Shown here piece after piece: positions 1 to 7,005 of a stretch of DNA of 22,941 nucleotides (its first letter is position 1; the number at the start of each line of letters is the position of its first letter). The notes beneath the pieces are model-generated. The model was given only the letters and a program-made list of their open reading frames with translations. It ran no database searches and was not told the origin of the DNA. Source of the DNA: Patescibacteria group bacterium (GTDB lineage Bacteria; Patescibacteriota; Microgenomatia; UBA12405; JAHJSD01); contig JAHJSD010000044.1 in assembly GCA_018830585.1 (NCBI GenBank), positions 1 to 22,941 on the forward strand, in the 5' to 3' direction. Both the position numbers and the translations under genes were made by a program.

Positions 1-1
1 A

Positions 2-391
2 ACAGAAGTCGATCAATTGATTCTTCTGGGCAAAGAAAGAGATTTGTCGGAAGCGAAGAAGCTTTTGGAAAAAGAAATTCTTAACTTAGGCCGGAGCTTC
101 GGTGTTCGTTTTAATAAAAGTAAAATAGAGTCTGTTTTAAATTATCTGGCCATTGACCAAAACGGGGACATTGCTTCCTATGTCAGCCGCCAGGTAGTCG
201 CTCTAAGACCGGGTATGGGTTACGGCTGTTTTGTCTATTTTAAGAAAAAAGGCTTTCAGGTTAATCTTTCGCCCTTGGACTCTCTTTTTCCGGAGGGGGT
301 AATGGAATCGACAGGATTTTTCTTCGCTGAAAAAATAGCCGTCGGCAAAAAACCTTCCTGGATAAAGAATTTGCTTTCCTGTTTTTATTAG
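2..391 (+). CDS. 3' end of an unrecognised protein gene (partial)
   Basis: The frame is open from base 2, so the true start lies left of the window; the first possible start inside is a TTG at 17. About 129 residues are visible. I do not recognise the family. The visible part is soluble-looking, with a charged helical stretch (KERDLSEAKKLLEKEILNLG) followed by mixed alpha/beta sequence rich in Gly and aromatic residues (RPGMGYGCFVYF), and no obvious membrane segment. The stop codon is TAG at 389-391, and this TAG is also the first three bases of a dispersed repeat (tagcacac), so the present C-terminus (...LLSCFY) is set by the repeat. The natural protein may once have been longer. No function is proposed. 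Confidence 0.6.
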   Translation, partial: TEVDQLILLGKERDLSEAKKLLEKEILNLGRSFGVRFNKSKIESVLNYLAIDQNGDIASYVSRQVVALRPGMGYGCFVYFKKKGFQVNLSPLDSLFPEGVMESTGFFFAEKIAVGKKPSWIKNLLSCFY

Positions 392-515
392 CACACACTT
401 TAGCACACACTTAGCACACACCGGGTGTGTGTTAGGTTGACACATCGGGAATTCGATCCTGGAAATGAAGATCCAAGAAACGATCCAGGATTGTGATTAT
501 CCAAAATGAAGTACC
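389..515 (+). repeat. Class-1 composite palindromic repeat, copy A
   Basis: Three tandem agcacaca units lead into a perfect 7-bp-arm palindrome (416-430, arms acacacc/ggtgtgt). Then come ttaggttgacacatcggg and a second hairpin (cgatcctgga ... tccaggattg, one G-T pair), ending in tgattatccaaaatg. The order matches copies B and C. Compared with the other copies, position 5 of the first stem is A-T instead of C-G, a compensatory change. It fills most of the gap between the left-edge gene and the convergent DUF4340 gene. Confidence 0.85.
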
Positions 516-530
516 TGTGGGACTCCATCT

Positions 531-1418
531 TTAGCCGGTCGGCAAACTTTCGACCGCGGTGGTAATCTGTTCAAATTTTTCCTTCAAGATTAGGTAAAAC
601 ACCTCTTGTTCATTTTTTTTAAGGTAGCAATTACCTTCTTTGTCTTGAACCAGTTTGATTAAAATTTCTCCGCTTTCTGTTTTTAGTTTTATCTCAATTT
701 TCGGATTATCAAAACTGATTTTATTAAACCTTTCGTCTTCCTGGCTGATGACGTCTTGCCCGCTTAGCGAAGTGAATAGAGCAATTAAATCTTTAAATTT
801 CTCTTCCTCCGGGCTACTAAAGGTCTTGCCTTTAATTTCAACTTCTTTAACCTCGTCGCTGTAGAAGTTAGTAATCACTAGATTTTTCCATTCTTTGGTT
901 GATAAAATTGACCTTAGCCTATTATTGCTTAGGTAAACTTGGCTTTGGCCGGACAATCTGATGTAATCCTGAGTGAAACTCGGTCCGGCGTCACCGATTA
1001 AAAGGTCAAGAAGAGTAATTTCCCCCTGATAGACCTTAAGCGAAATTGCTTCTCCGGCGCCGACTCCGTAGTTTTTGAAATTATTTTCATTTTCGGAAAC
1101 CAACTCTTTGGGCAGCAATTCCGTCAAGGCGGTAAGCAGATTTTCTACTTTTTCGGTATCGGCCGGCAGGTTTTTTTCGCTAAGAACGACCCAAGCGCTG
1201 CCTTCTTTTTTAAGCAAGGTTTCGGATAGGCCGTCTGCAATGCTGATTTTATCAATAGCATCCGCCTTTTCCGCTAACCAGAGAGCTTCCTTAGAGGTTC
1301 TGAATTTTGGCAGGTAGTAGAGCCAGGCTAACCCGGCGCCTGCCAATATCAGAAAAAATAAACTGAGCAGAAACGGATCCTTGACTTTCCGCAGTCTTAA
1401 CATTTTAAGAAAGATCAT
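531..1418 (-). CDS. DUF4340 domain-containing protein of a GldG-type ABC operon
   Basis: A 295-residue protein with a basic N-terminus and one membrane segment (about residues 16-35), followed by a long extracytoplasmic part. That part begins with the WLAEKADAIDKISI-type strand typical of DUF4340 and contains repeated beta-rich segments (VLSEKNLPADTEKVENLL, then YIRLSGQSQVYL). This family is regularly found as the last gene after an ABC ATPase, an ABC-2 permease and a GldG-like protein. Here it overlaps the 3' end of the GldG-like gene by 14 bp, which indicates translational coupling. The ATG at 1418 is the first in frame; a second at about 1403 would trim five residues. Its biochemical role is unknown. 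By context it is an accessory extracellular subunit of the transporter. No terminator is visible after it. Confidence 0.8.
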   Translation of the reverse strand: MIFLKMLRLRKVKDPFLLSLFFLILAGAGLAWLYYLPKFRTSKEALWLAEKADAIDKISIADGLSETLLKKEGSAWVVLSEKNLPADTEKVENLLTALTELLPKELVSENENNFKNYGVGAGEAISLKVYQGEITLLDLLIGDAGPSFTQDYIRLSGQSQVYLSNNRLRSILSTKEWKNLVITNFYSDEVKEVEIKGKTFSSPEEEKFKDLIALFTSLSGQDVISQEDERFNKISFDNPKIEIKLKTESGEILIKLVQDKEGNCYLKKNEQEVFYLILKEKFEQITTAVESLPTG

Positions 1419-2997
1419 CCTGTTTAACCTTATTGCTTTTTTTTCTTCGCCACCTGACCGATAGGCCGCTGATTAAAAGCAAAACCGGGCCGGCGCCCAA
1501 ACTGATCGTTTTGATTATTTGTTTCTGGTTTTCATCCAAGGGTCTTAGCGGTCTGGAAAATACCGTCTTGCTTCGGATATTGATCAGTCGGGTATCCTGG
1601 CAAAGATAATCGACCAAATTTAGTAAAAATTGGATGTTTTCCGGGTTGGAAGCGGCGGTTTGGTCCTCGACGAAATTGGCATCTGCTACCACGGCCAACT
1701 TGATCGAATCGGAGTGTTTTTTGATCTCTTTCCCGGCAAGGTCAATTTTTTCCGGGGTCGGTTCCTGGCTGAAATAACTGTCAAAGCCGCTTGTTTGGAT
1801 CGCTGCCAAAACTGGGGGATTTTCATTTTCCAATTCTTCAAAACCCCAGTCTTGGTCGGGGCTGACGTTAGTAATCTGACTGCTTGTTTTTGAACGGATG
1901 CTGGATCTCCATAAAGCCCTTGCCCCTTTGTCGATTGAAATTGAGGATACCCAGGGAAAAATCGACGATTCCAGGGACGCGGTCGGGGGCAGGTCGGAGG
2001 CCCTGTTTTCAGCCCTGGTCTTTACCCAGAAAGGATAGGGGACAACAAAATTGCCTGTTTGAGTTCTGAAAGTGGCAAAACCGGAAGAAGCGTCGATTAC
2101 TAAATCGTTGTTGATCTTAATGCCATAATGGTCCAAAAGTCCGTCTAAATCATTGTCTGTTTTTGAGGCGATCAGATTTCCGTCAACGTAAACCCGGTTT
2201 AAAAGCAGCAGCACCCCTTTTTGATCCATCAACAGCTGATCTAAAAACAATTTCGCTTCGGAGGAAAATTTATCAGTCGGTCCTACCAAAATCAGGGTTT
2301 TTATCCCTGGGTCTTCAAAGTCGGAGTTCACAGAAAGATCAATGTTGGCCATCCGGTAATTAGAGGAGAGAAACTTGATGATACCCTGAAGACTGCTTCT
2401 TTCCGTTTCTCCCAATCCGGAGGAAATCCCAATCTTAACCGGTTCTCCGCTTTGGATTTTCTTTATTTCACTGGTCAGCTGGTACTCAAGATTGTTAATT
2501 TCTTCCAGAACAGCAATCGGCGCCGACTTTCCGGCATAGGAGATTACCAGGCCGAAGTAGCTGTTAACCAGCTGGAGCTGGTCTTTTTGGATCGAGGAAA
2601 ACTGGATCGGAGCTATTCCTAAAGAAAGAGCCTCTCTGGCAACTGTCTCATCTTTTTCCGGATCCAGCCAGGTTACTCTTATTTTTCCTCCAGATAAGTT
2701 TTTGTACTGGCTAAGAACATTTTCCAGAACCTTTTTTTGAGTTATCAGCTGAGGTGGCAAGTTGCCGGAAACAAAAGCTTTGACATTAACAATGTCGTTT
2801 AAACCGGAAAGAATCTCTTTTGTTTCCGGAGTCAGCGAATGAACCTTTTCTGCGGTTAAATCAATTCCGATCGGGAAGAAATTTAAAATCAGATTAATGG
2901 CAATTACGGTCAGGACAACATTTATTGTTGTTGCCCAAAGTTTGGTCTGGCGGATCTTTTTCAATTTTTCAATAATCACGGCTTTTGAGAGAAACAA
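1405..2997 (-). CDS. GldG-like ABC transporter auxiliary protein
   Basis: A 530-residue protein with an N-terminal membrane helix (about 21-41), a large extracytoplasmic region and a C-terminal helix (about 497-514) followed by a basic tail (WRRKKSNK). Just after the first helix comes the family's opening motif, VHSLTPETKEILSGL then VNVKAFVSGNLPPQ. The middle carries the long beta/alpha domain of the ABC_transp_aux/GldG family. In Bacteroidetes, GldG works with GldA and GldF in gliding motility and type IX secretion. Outside that phylum the same trio is common and its substrate is unknown. The start overlaps the permease gene by 29 bp. I infer an ABC-2 exporter or envelope-remodelling complex, not gliding, because no gld/spr motility genes are visible. 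Confidence 0.82.
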   Translation of the reverse strand: MFLSKAVIIEKLKKIRQTKLWATTINVVLTVIAINLILNFFPIGIDLTAEKVHSLTPETKEILSGLNDIVNVKAFVSGNLPPQLITQKKVLENVLSQYKNLSGGKIRVTWLDPEKDETVAREALSLGIAPIQFSSIQKDQLQLVNSYFGLVISYAGKSAPIAVLEEINNLEYQLTSEIKKIQSGEPVKIGISSGLGETERSSLQGIIKFLSSNYRMANIDLSVNSDFEDPGIKTLILVGPTDKFSSEAKLFLDQLLMDQKGVLLLLNRVYVDGNLIASKTDNDLDGLLDHYGIKINNDLVIDASSGFATFRTQTGNFVVPYPFWVKTRAENRASDLPPTASLESSIFPWVSSISIDKGARALWRSSIRSKTSSQITNVSPDQDWGFEELENENPPVLAAIQTSGFDSYFSQEPTPEKIDLAGKEIKKHSDSIKLAVVADANFVEDQTAASNPENIQFLLNLVDYLCQDTRLINIRSKTVFSRPLRPLDENQKQIIKTISLGAGPVLLLISGLSVRWRRKKSNKVKQDDLS

Positions 2998-3691
2998 TCG
3001 TTAACCATAAGAAAATAAAAATCCAAGAGACAAAGAAGACTAAACTGTAAATGGGAATACGGCCTTGGGTAAAAGAATTATAATGAAAAGTCAGGCCGAG
3101 GTAAGAAATAATTTTGGCTAAAAATACCGGCAGCCGGCTTAGAGTATTTTCCTGGCCTAAAAAGAAGTTGACCAACAAAAAACTGATGCTTCCTAAAAAA
3201 GAAACAATCGGATTTTTGGTCAGGCTGGAAAAAAAGATTCCCAAAGAAATGTAGCAGGCGATCAGAAGGATAACGCCGAGATAGCTGCTGATGATTGTCC
3301 CCCAATCGGGAGTTCCCAGAATACCGACCACCACCACTAGGGGAATTGTCATTAACATCGAAAAAATAGCAAAAACAAGCGCTGATAAAAACTTGGATAA
3401 GACGATCTCTTTTTCTCCGGTCGGCAGTGTCAGCAGGATTTCCCAAGTTTTGCTCTTTTTTTCTTCCGCGAAAAGGTTCATGGTGATTGCCGGCAGAAAA
3501 AAGAGGAGTAAAAAAGGAAAAAGGCTGAAAAGGGGCGATAAAGACGCCTGGTTTATCAAAAAAAGATCCTGAATGAAAAGCCAGATTGAAATTACCGAGA
3601 AAAGGGCGGCAAAAATATAGCCCAAAGGAGAGATCAGATAGTTGTAATAAACTTCTTTTTTAAACAAGGTTAAAAGACTTTTTTTGTCCAT
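2969..3691 (-). CDS. ABC-2 type transporter permease (GldF-like)
   Basis: A 240-residue integral membrane protein with six predicted membrane segments (about 18-44, 54-74, 102-125, 134-156, 161-179 and 213-235). Between the second and third segments is the cytoplasmic coupling stretch typical of ABC-2 permeases (EEKKSKTWEILLTLPTGEKE, about 76-95), followed by IVLSKFLSAL. The C-terminal HYNSFTQGRIPI loop before the last helix is also seen in GldF/NosY-like permeases. The start lies 8 bp after the stop of the ATPase gene, and the 3' end overlaps the GldG-like gene. It forms the membrane channel of the transporter with the ATPase at 3700-4395. The substrate cannot be read from sequence. Confidence 0.88.
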   Translation of the reverse strand: MDKKSLLTLFKKEVYYNYLISPLGYIFAALFSVISIWLFIQDLFLINQASLSPLFSLFPFLLLFFLPAITMNLFAEEKKSKTWEILLTLPTGEKEIVLSKFLSALVFAIFSMLMTIPLVVVVGILGTPDWGTIISSYLGVILLIACYISLGIFFSSLTKNPIVSFLGSISFLLVNFFLGQENTLSRLPVFLAKIISYLGLTFHYNSFTQGRIPIYSLVFFVSWIFIFLWLTIVSLKSRDY

Positions 3692-3699
3692 GTTGCGAT

Positions 3700-4395
3700 T
3701 TACTCTTTAGTTAATTTGGAAAACAATTTTACCAAAGACTGGCGCTTTTGCTTCAGGTTGGTTAATTTTTCCTCGGCGGCGATGTTGCCATGATGGATAA
3801 TGATCACTCGGTCGCAGACAGATTTTGCTTCAGCCAAAAAATGGGTCGATAGAATCACCGCTTTATCCTTAGCCAACTTTTTGATTATTTTTCTGATCTC
3901 TAATTGCTGGTTTGGGTCTAAGCCGTTGGTCGGTTCGTCCATCAGAACCAATTTTGGGTCATGGATCAAAGTGGCCGCCAAACCGACCCTTTGTCTAAAA
4001 CCGCGGGAAAGAGTTTCGATTGTCTGGCTTAAAACCTGGCCGATATTAAAATTTCTGATCACATAATCAAGCCTTTTTTCTAAACGCGTTTGGGATAATC
4101 GGTTCATTTCTCCGATAAAACGGAGATACTCTAAAGGAGTAAATTGGTAGTAAAGCGGATTGTCTTCCGGCAGGTAGCCGACCAGGTGATGGGCTTCCCT
4201 TGGGGGCAGCCCACTGATAGTTATTTTTCCTTCGTTAGGTGTTAAAAATCCGGTTACCAGCCTCATAGTGGTAGTTTTACCGGCCCCGTTGGGTCCCAAA
4301 AAACCGACCACTTCGCCCACTTTTGCCTCGAAGCTGATCTTATTGACGGCAGTAATACTGCCGAACTTTTTGGTGAGATTTCTAACCTGAAGCAT
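3700..4395 (-). CDS. ABC transporter ATP-binding protein (GldA/CcmA-like)
   Basis: A 231-residue nucleotide-binding subunit with all canonical ABC motifs: Walker A GPNGAGKT (34-41), signature LSRGFRQRV (129-137), Walker B LVLMDEPTNGLD (149-160) and H-loop histidine 185 in STHF. The Q-loop position reads YLPEDNPLY, as in many ABC-2 exporters. It is first in the four-gene operon and should energise the permease encoded next. The ATG at 4395 is preceded by a TATAAT on the same strand (4402-4407) with only six bases between, so the transcript should begin at or next to the start codon. There is no Shine-Dalgarno sequence. Family assignment is firm; substrate unknown. Confidence 0.92.
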   Translation of the reverse strand: MLQVRNLTKKFGSITAVNKISFEAKVGEVVGFLGPNGAGKTTTMRLVTGFLTPNEGKITISGLPPREAHHLVGYLPEDNPLYYQFTPLEYLRFIGEMNRLSQTRLEKRLDYVIRNFNIGQVLSQTIETLSRGFRQRVGLAATLIHDPKLVLMDEPTNGLDPNQQLEIRKIIKKLAKDKAVILSTHFLAEAKSVCDRVIIIHHGNIAAEEKLTNLKQKRQSLVKLFSKLTKE

Positions 4396-4401
4396 GTCAG
4401 T

Positions 4402-4407
4402 ATTATA
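4402..4407 (-). promoter_or_regulatory. -10 box of the ABC/GldG operon
   Basis: A perfect TATAAT on the minus strand lies six bases before the ATG at 4395. A start site about seven bases downstream would coincide with the ATG, giving a leaderless mRNA. No good -35 is seen at 17 bp; a TTGAAA (4430-4435) is 22 bp away, too far for a normal spacer. Confidence 0.55.
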
Positions 4408-4439
4408 TACTAATCATAAAGAGGCGATTTTTCAACCGG

Positions 4440-4550
4440 TAGCACACCCCCGGGGTGTGATAGGTTGACATATAGGGATTAATCCGATTTAACCCGACCC
4501 TGGATTGAAGATTCGAAAAACGATCCAAGGTCGTGATGGTCCGGAATAAG
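4440..4550 (+). repeat. Class-1 composite palindromic repeat, copy B
   Basis: It starts with tagcacac, then the palindrome acacccc-c-ggggtgt (4444-4458), gataggttgacatataggg, and a second hairpin (cgaccctggat ... atccaaggtcg) ending in tgatggtccggaataag. In the second stem the fourth pair is C-G where copy C has T-A, a compensatory change. It occupies the gap between the divergent ABC operon and truB, and is followed by the widespread motif cttgtcgaaggactcgaac (about 4599-4617). Confidence 0.85.
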
Positions 4551-4667
4551 TGGTGAGGAATTGTGGTTCTGAGTAGTTCGGTATATTCACTGTTAAGCTT
4601 GTCGAAGGACTCGAACAATAAATTTCCGGAGCAACCCCCGACAGTTCACTTTTTTAAATTTCAGAAA

Positions 4668-5357
4668 ATGGAAAAAGTATTTGTTGTCAACAAACCAAAG
4701 GGAAAAACTTCTTACCAGGTTGTTTCCGAATACAAACGGCGTTTCATTGGCGAAAAAGTCGGTCATGCTGGCACGCTTGACCCCTTGGCCGAGGGGGTTT
4801 TGATAATCTTGGTAGGAAAGGCGACCAAAAAGCAGTCGGAATTTATGGCCATGAAAAAAGAATATTTGGCCGAAGCCTCTTTTGGAGTAGTTACCCCTAC
4901 TTGGGATTTGGAGGGCGGTCCGGAGTTTTTCCCTACCGAAAGTCTAAAGCAAAAGTTGGAAAATTTATCGGCCGGGAAAGTATCCCGGGAACTTTTGCGG
5001 TTTGTGCCCGAATTTGAGCAGACAATTCCGGCTTTCAGCGCGGTTAAAGTTTCCGGCAGGAGACTTTACCGTTTGGCCAGAAAAGGAAAGGTCGATCTTA
5101 AAAACCTGCCCAAAAGAAAAGCAATGATTTATCGGATTAAACTGGAAAGTTTTACCAAAGCCTCTTTTCCGAAAGGAGTTAAGATAACTCCTCAATCGTT
5201 GCTTGAGTATGGTCCCAAAGCTAAAATCAGAATGGAAGTTGGCAAGGGGACCTATGTCCGTTCTTTGGTTTATCAATTAGGCCGGCAGTTGGGCGTAGGA
5301 GCGACCACCAGTTTGATAATCAGAACCAGAATCGGCCAGTTCCGCCTTAGCTTCTGA
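4668..5357 (+). CDS. truB: tRNA pseudouridine(55) synthase TruB
   Basis: Converts U55 to pseudouridine in the T-loop of tRNAs. The 229-residue product begins MEKVFVVNKPKGKTSYQVV, the usual TruB N-terminus, and contains GHAGTLDPLAEGVLI with the catalytic Asp at residue 38. Later family blocks are visible: QTIPAFSAVKVSGRRLYRLAR and GTYVRSLVYQLG. I chose ATG 4668. The frame stays open upstream to 4563, but those 35 codons lie in repeat and spacer sequence and resemble nothing in TruB. TTAAAT (4654-4659) eight bases before the ATG could be a -10. It is shorter than E. coli TruB and lacks most of a C-terminal PUA extension, which is common in small genomes. It converges on era. Confidence 0.93.
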   Translation: MEKVFVVNKPKGKTSYQVVSEYKRRFIGEKVGHAGTLDPLAEGVLIILVGKATKKQSEFMAMKKEYLAEASFGVVTPTWDLEGGPEFFPTESLKQKLENLSAGKVSRELLRFVPEFEQTIPAFSAVKVSGRRLYRLARKGKVDLKNLPKRKAMIYRIKLESFTKASFPKGVKITPQSLLEYGPKAKIRMEVGKGTYVRSLVYQLGRQLGVGATTSLIIRTRIGQFRLSF

Positions 5358-5484
5358 CTTTCCGGTTTCGGGTTTTTCACCATGCCTGTGTCTTAACACG
5401 AACCCGTTTATTCTTCGAGCGGAGCATGGCGGAGCCGAGAAGATTCGGATGGATTATATCGAAAAAGCGAAACCCCCTTTTTTC

Positions 5485-5520
5485 CGTCATTCTGATCTCC
5501 CTAAGGGAGAGAAGAATCCC
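5485..5520. repeat. Dispersed hairpin repeat R2, copy a
   Basis: cgtcattctgatctccctaa followed by gggagagaagaatccc. The inner part folds as ctccct/agggag. Near-identical copies are at 6795-6828 and 13879-13913, with a diverged one near 6642-6678. All are intergenic. Related gtcatcctga...gaaggatc sequences are a common class of intergenic repeat in many bacterial lineages. Confidence 0.7.
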
Positions 5521-5705
5521 CTTATCTAAAACAAACAGCTGGCTCAAAAAGAATCCGCCTTCTCGTTTTGCGATGGAAGTGGGTCGGTAGGCTTGACCGT
5601 TCGGCCACCAGACTATTTACCTTTCGAGCCAGCCCTTCAATAAACTCAGGGTAAACTCGAGTCGAGAAACTCTTCTCTTCCAATTTTTCACTTTGAACCA
5701 TTCTC

Positions 5706-5720
5706 CTATTGACATATCGG
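5706..5720 (+). repeat. Class-2 RAYT repeat remnant
   Basis: ctattgacatatcgg is identical over 15 bases to 22826-22840, the last part of the hairpin in front of the second RAYT gene. The palindromic part is absent here, so this is a solo end or a decayed copy. Confidence 0.5.
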
Positions 5721-5741
5721 TACCGAAATCAAAAAGCAGAT

Positions 5742-6602
5742 TTAAGACAGTCTTTGGTACCAATGCCGGTCGGTAACCACTTGCAGTTTCAAAAAGACCT
5801 TTTTATCGGTGATCAACTCGATTTCCTTTCTGGCCATGGAGCCGATTTCTTTGATCATCGCTCCGGATTTGCCGATGATAATTGATTTATGATGATCGTC
5901 GTCGGTGAAAATAGTGGCTTCGATTTCAAAAATGTTTTCTTTTTCCTCAATCCGGTTCACTTCCACTCCCAAGGTGTAAGGCAGCTCCTGTTTTAAAGTC
6001 ATAAAAGCCTTTTCTCTGATTATTTCGGATAAAAATTCTTTCGGAGGGAGATTCATCGCCGGAAAAGTGGCAAAAGATTCCGGATCGAAAATCGCTTCAC
6101 CTTCCGGCAAAAGCTCGAATATTTTTGCTAAAAGGGTTTTTAAATGTTGGTGCCGCAAAGCGGAAATTTCTATCATTGCATCAAACTCCTCTTTAAGGAA
6201 AAGGTATTCGTGGATCTGGTTCGGCTTTTCAATGTCAATTTTGTTGACTACTAAAATTTTCGGCTTATCGATTTTTCTGACCATTCCTAAAATCCGGTTT
6301 TCTTCTTCGCCCCGCGAACGGCAGCGGTCGATCAGATAAACAACCAGATCAATTCCGGAAAGACTCTCTTTAGAGAGCTTGGCCACCTTTTTGCCGATAG
6401 GGTCTTTTATTTTGGCAAATACCCCAGGAGTATCCAGGAAAATTATTTGCCCCCGATCGTCCCAGTAAACCCCCCGGATTATTTTTCTGGTGGTTTGGGG
6501 CCGGTTGGTGACGATGGAAATTTTTTTACCGATGATGGCGTTTATCAGGGTTGACTTGCCCGAGTTTGGCCGGCCGACAATGGTAACTCTTCCGCTTTTC
6601 AT
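5742..6602 (-). CDS. era: GTPase Era, ribosome assembly factor
   Basis: An essential-type GTPase that binds the 3' end of 16S rRNA during 30S subunit maturation. The 286-residue protein has G1 GRPNSGKS (10-17), the switch I threonines (QTTRK, 36-40), G3 DTPG (57-60), G4 NKID (120-123) and G5 SAL (147-149). A C-terminal KH domain follows, with the GxxG loop IIGKSGAMIKEIG (about 242-254) and a conserved end (LKLQVVTDRHWYQR). Length matches the family. On its own strand a TATAAT lies at 6614-6619, 11 bases before the ATG, leaving a leader of only a few bases and no Shine-Dalgarno. It converges with truB. Confidence 0.95.
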   Translation of the reverse strand: MKSGRVTIVGRPNSGKSTLINAIIGKKISIVTNRPQTTRKIIRGVYWDDRGQIIFLDTPGVFAKIKDPIGKKVAKLSKESLSGIDLVVYLIDRCRSRGEEENRILGMVRKIDKPKILVVNKIDIEKPNQIHEYLFLKEEFDAMIEISALRHQHLKTLLAKIFELLPEGEAIFDPESFATFPAMNLPPKEFLSEIIREKAFMTLKQELPYTLGVEVNRIEEKENIFEIEATIFTDDDHHKSIIIGKSGAMIKEIGSMARKEIELITDKKVFLKLQVVTDRHWYQRLS

Positions 6603-6745
6603 TATTAGTTAAGATTATAACAGCAAACCCTTGTTCTTCCTTGTCATCCTGATCCCGCAGCAGCGGGCGAAGGATCCCCCCGGGGCCAGCAAATTGCTAT
6701 AGCACGGGGGTTCTTTGCTGCGCTCAGAGAACACCCCCGGGGTGG

Positions 6746-6765
6746 CCTGCCTGCCGGCAGGCAGG
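6746..6765. repeat. 20-bp perfect palindrome
   Basis: cctgcctgccggcaggcagg is its own reverse complement. It directly follows acacccccggggtg (6731-6744), which is the core of the class-1 repeat hairpin without the downstream taggttgacac part. Confidence 0.7.
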
Positions 6766-6794
6766 GCTTTGACTCCCCAGGGATGGGTCCCCTC

Positions 6795-6828
6795 CGTCAT
6801 CCTGATCTCCCGCAGGGAGAGAAGGATC
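6795..6828. repeat. Dispersed hairpin repeat R2, copy b
   Basis: cgtcatcctgatctcccgca then gggagagaaggatc. Same architecture as the copies at 5485-5520 and 13879-13913, with a different loop (gca versus ta or tcg), consistent with a structured element whose stem is conserved. Confidence 0.7.
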
Positions 6829-6881
6829 TATCGAAACGTACTGGTTAAATGGGGTCAAGTAAGTAAGCTCATAAATCGTAA

Positions 6882-6930
6882 ATGCTTAATGCTTAATGTT
6901 TAATGTTTAATGCTTAATGTTAAATGATAA
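6882..6930. repeat. Heptanucleotide tandem repeat, seven units
   Basis: Seven consecutive 7-bp units: atgctta, atgctta, atgttta, atgttta, atgctta, atgttaa, atgataa. The array ends 37 bp before the -35 box of lon. Related 7-bp tracts occur at 10651-10679, 13286-13313 and 18142-18169. Confidence 0.85.
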
Positions 6931-6967
6931 ATAATGTTATAAATATGTTAATATCAAAAGTTACCGT

Positions 6968-7001
6968 TTGACAATTAGCAGAGTATTTGTTAGACTGCTA
7001 A
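6968..7001 (+). promoter_or_regulatory. lon promoter with CIRCE-like operator
   Basis: TTGACA (6968-6973), a 17-bp spacer and TAGACT (6991-6996) form a sigma-70-type promoter. Inside it lies ttagcagag-N9-gactgctaa (6975-7001). That is the 9-9-9 geometry of CIRCE, the operator of the heat-shock repressor HrcA (consensus ttagcactc-N9-gagtgctaa), with TTAGCA and TGCTAA ends intact and the inner three bases of each arm diverged. It covers the -10 and the likely start site, so a bound repressor would block transcription. The start site falls about three bases before the lon ATG. Confidence 0.6.
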
Positions 7002-7005
7002 GAAA

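Larger units (their letters stand above)
5358..5741. other. Intergenic repeat-rich spacer between truB and era
   Basis: 384 bp without a convincing gene. It holds one copy of the cgtcat-ctgatctccc repeat (5485-5520), a gcggagcatggcggagccgagaag stretch (about 5421-5444), a reversed piece of the ctgagtttgtcgaagg family (ccttcaataaactcaggg, about 5634-5651), and a class-2 RAYT repeat remnant at 5706-5720. No clear intrinsic terminator for either convergent gene is seen. Confidence 0.6.
6603..7005. other. Repeat-rich divergent intergenic region between era and lon
   Basis: Contains the era -10 (6614-6619, minus), a diverged R2 repeat (about 6642-6678), a class-1-like core palindrome (6731-6744), a 20-bp perfect palindrome (6746-6765), an R2 copy (6795-6828), seven heptamer repeats (6882-6930), and the lon promoter/operator (6968-7001). 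No gene supported: the two overlapping ORFs here are made of repeat sequence. Confidence 0.65.

Noticed and set aside
4563..4667. TruB start at GTG 4563
   Set aside because: Upstream codons come from repeat and spacer sequence; canonical TruB begins at MEKVFVVNKPKGKTS.
6615..6903. Short ORFs on both strands between era and lon
   Set aside because: They consist of palindromes and R2 repeats; the open frames on both strands over the same palindrome are typical of repeat artefacts.
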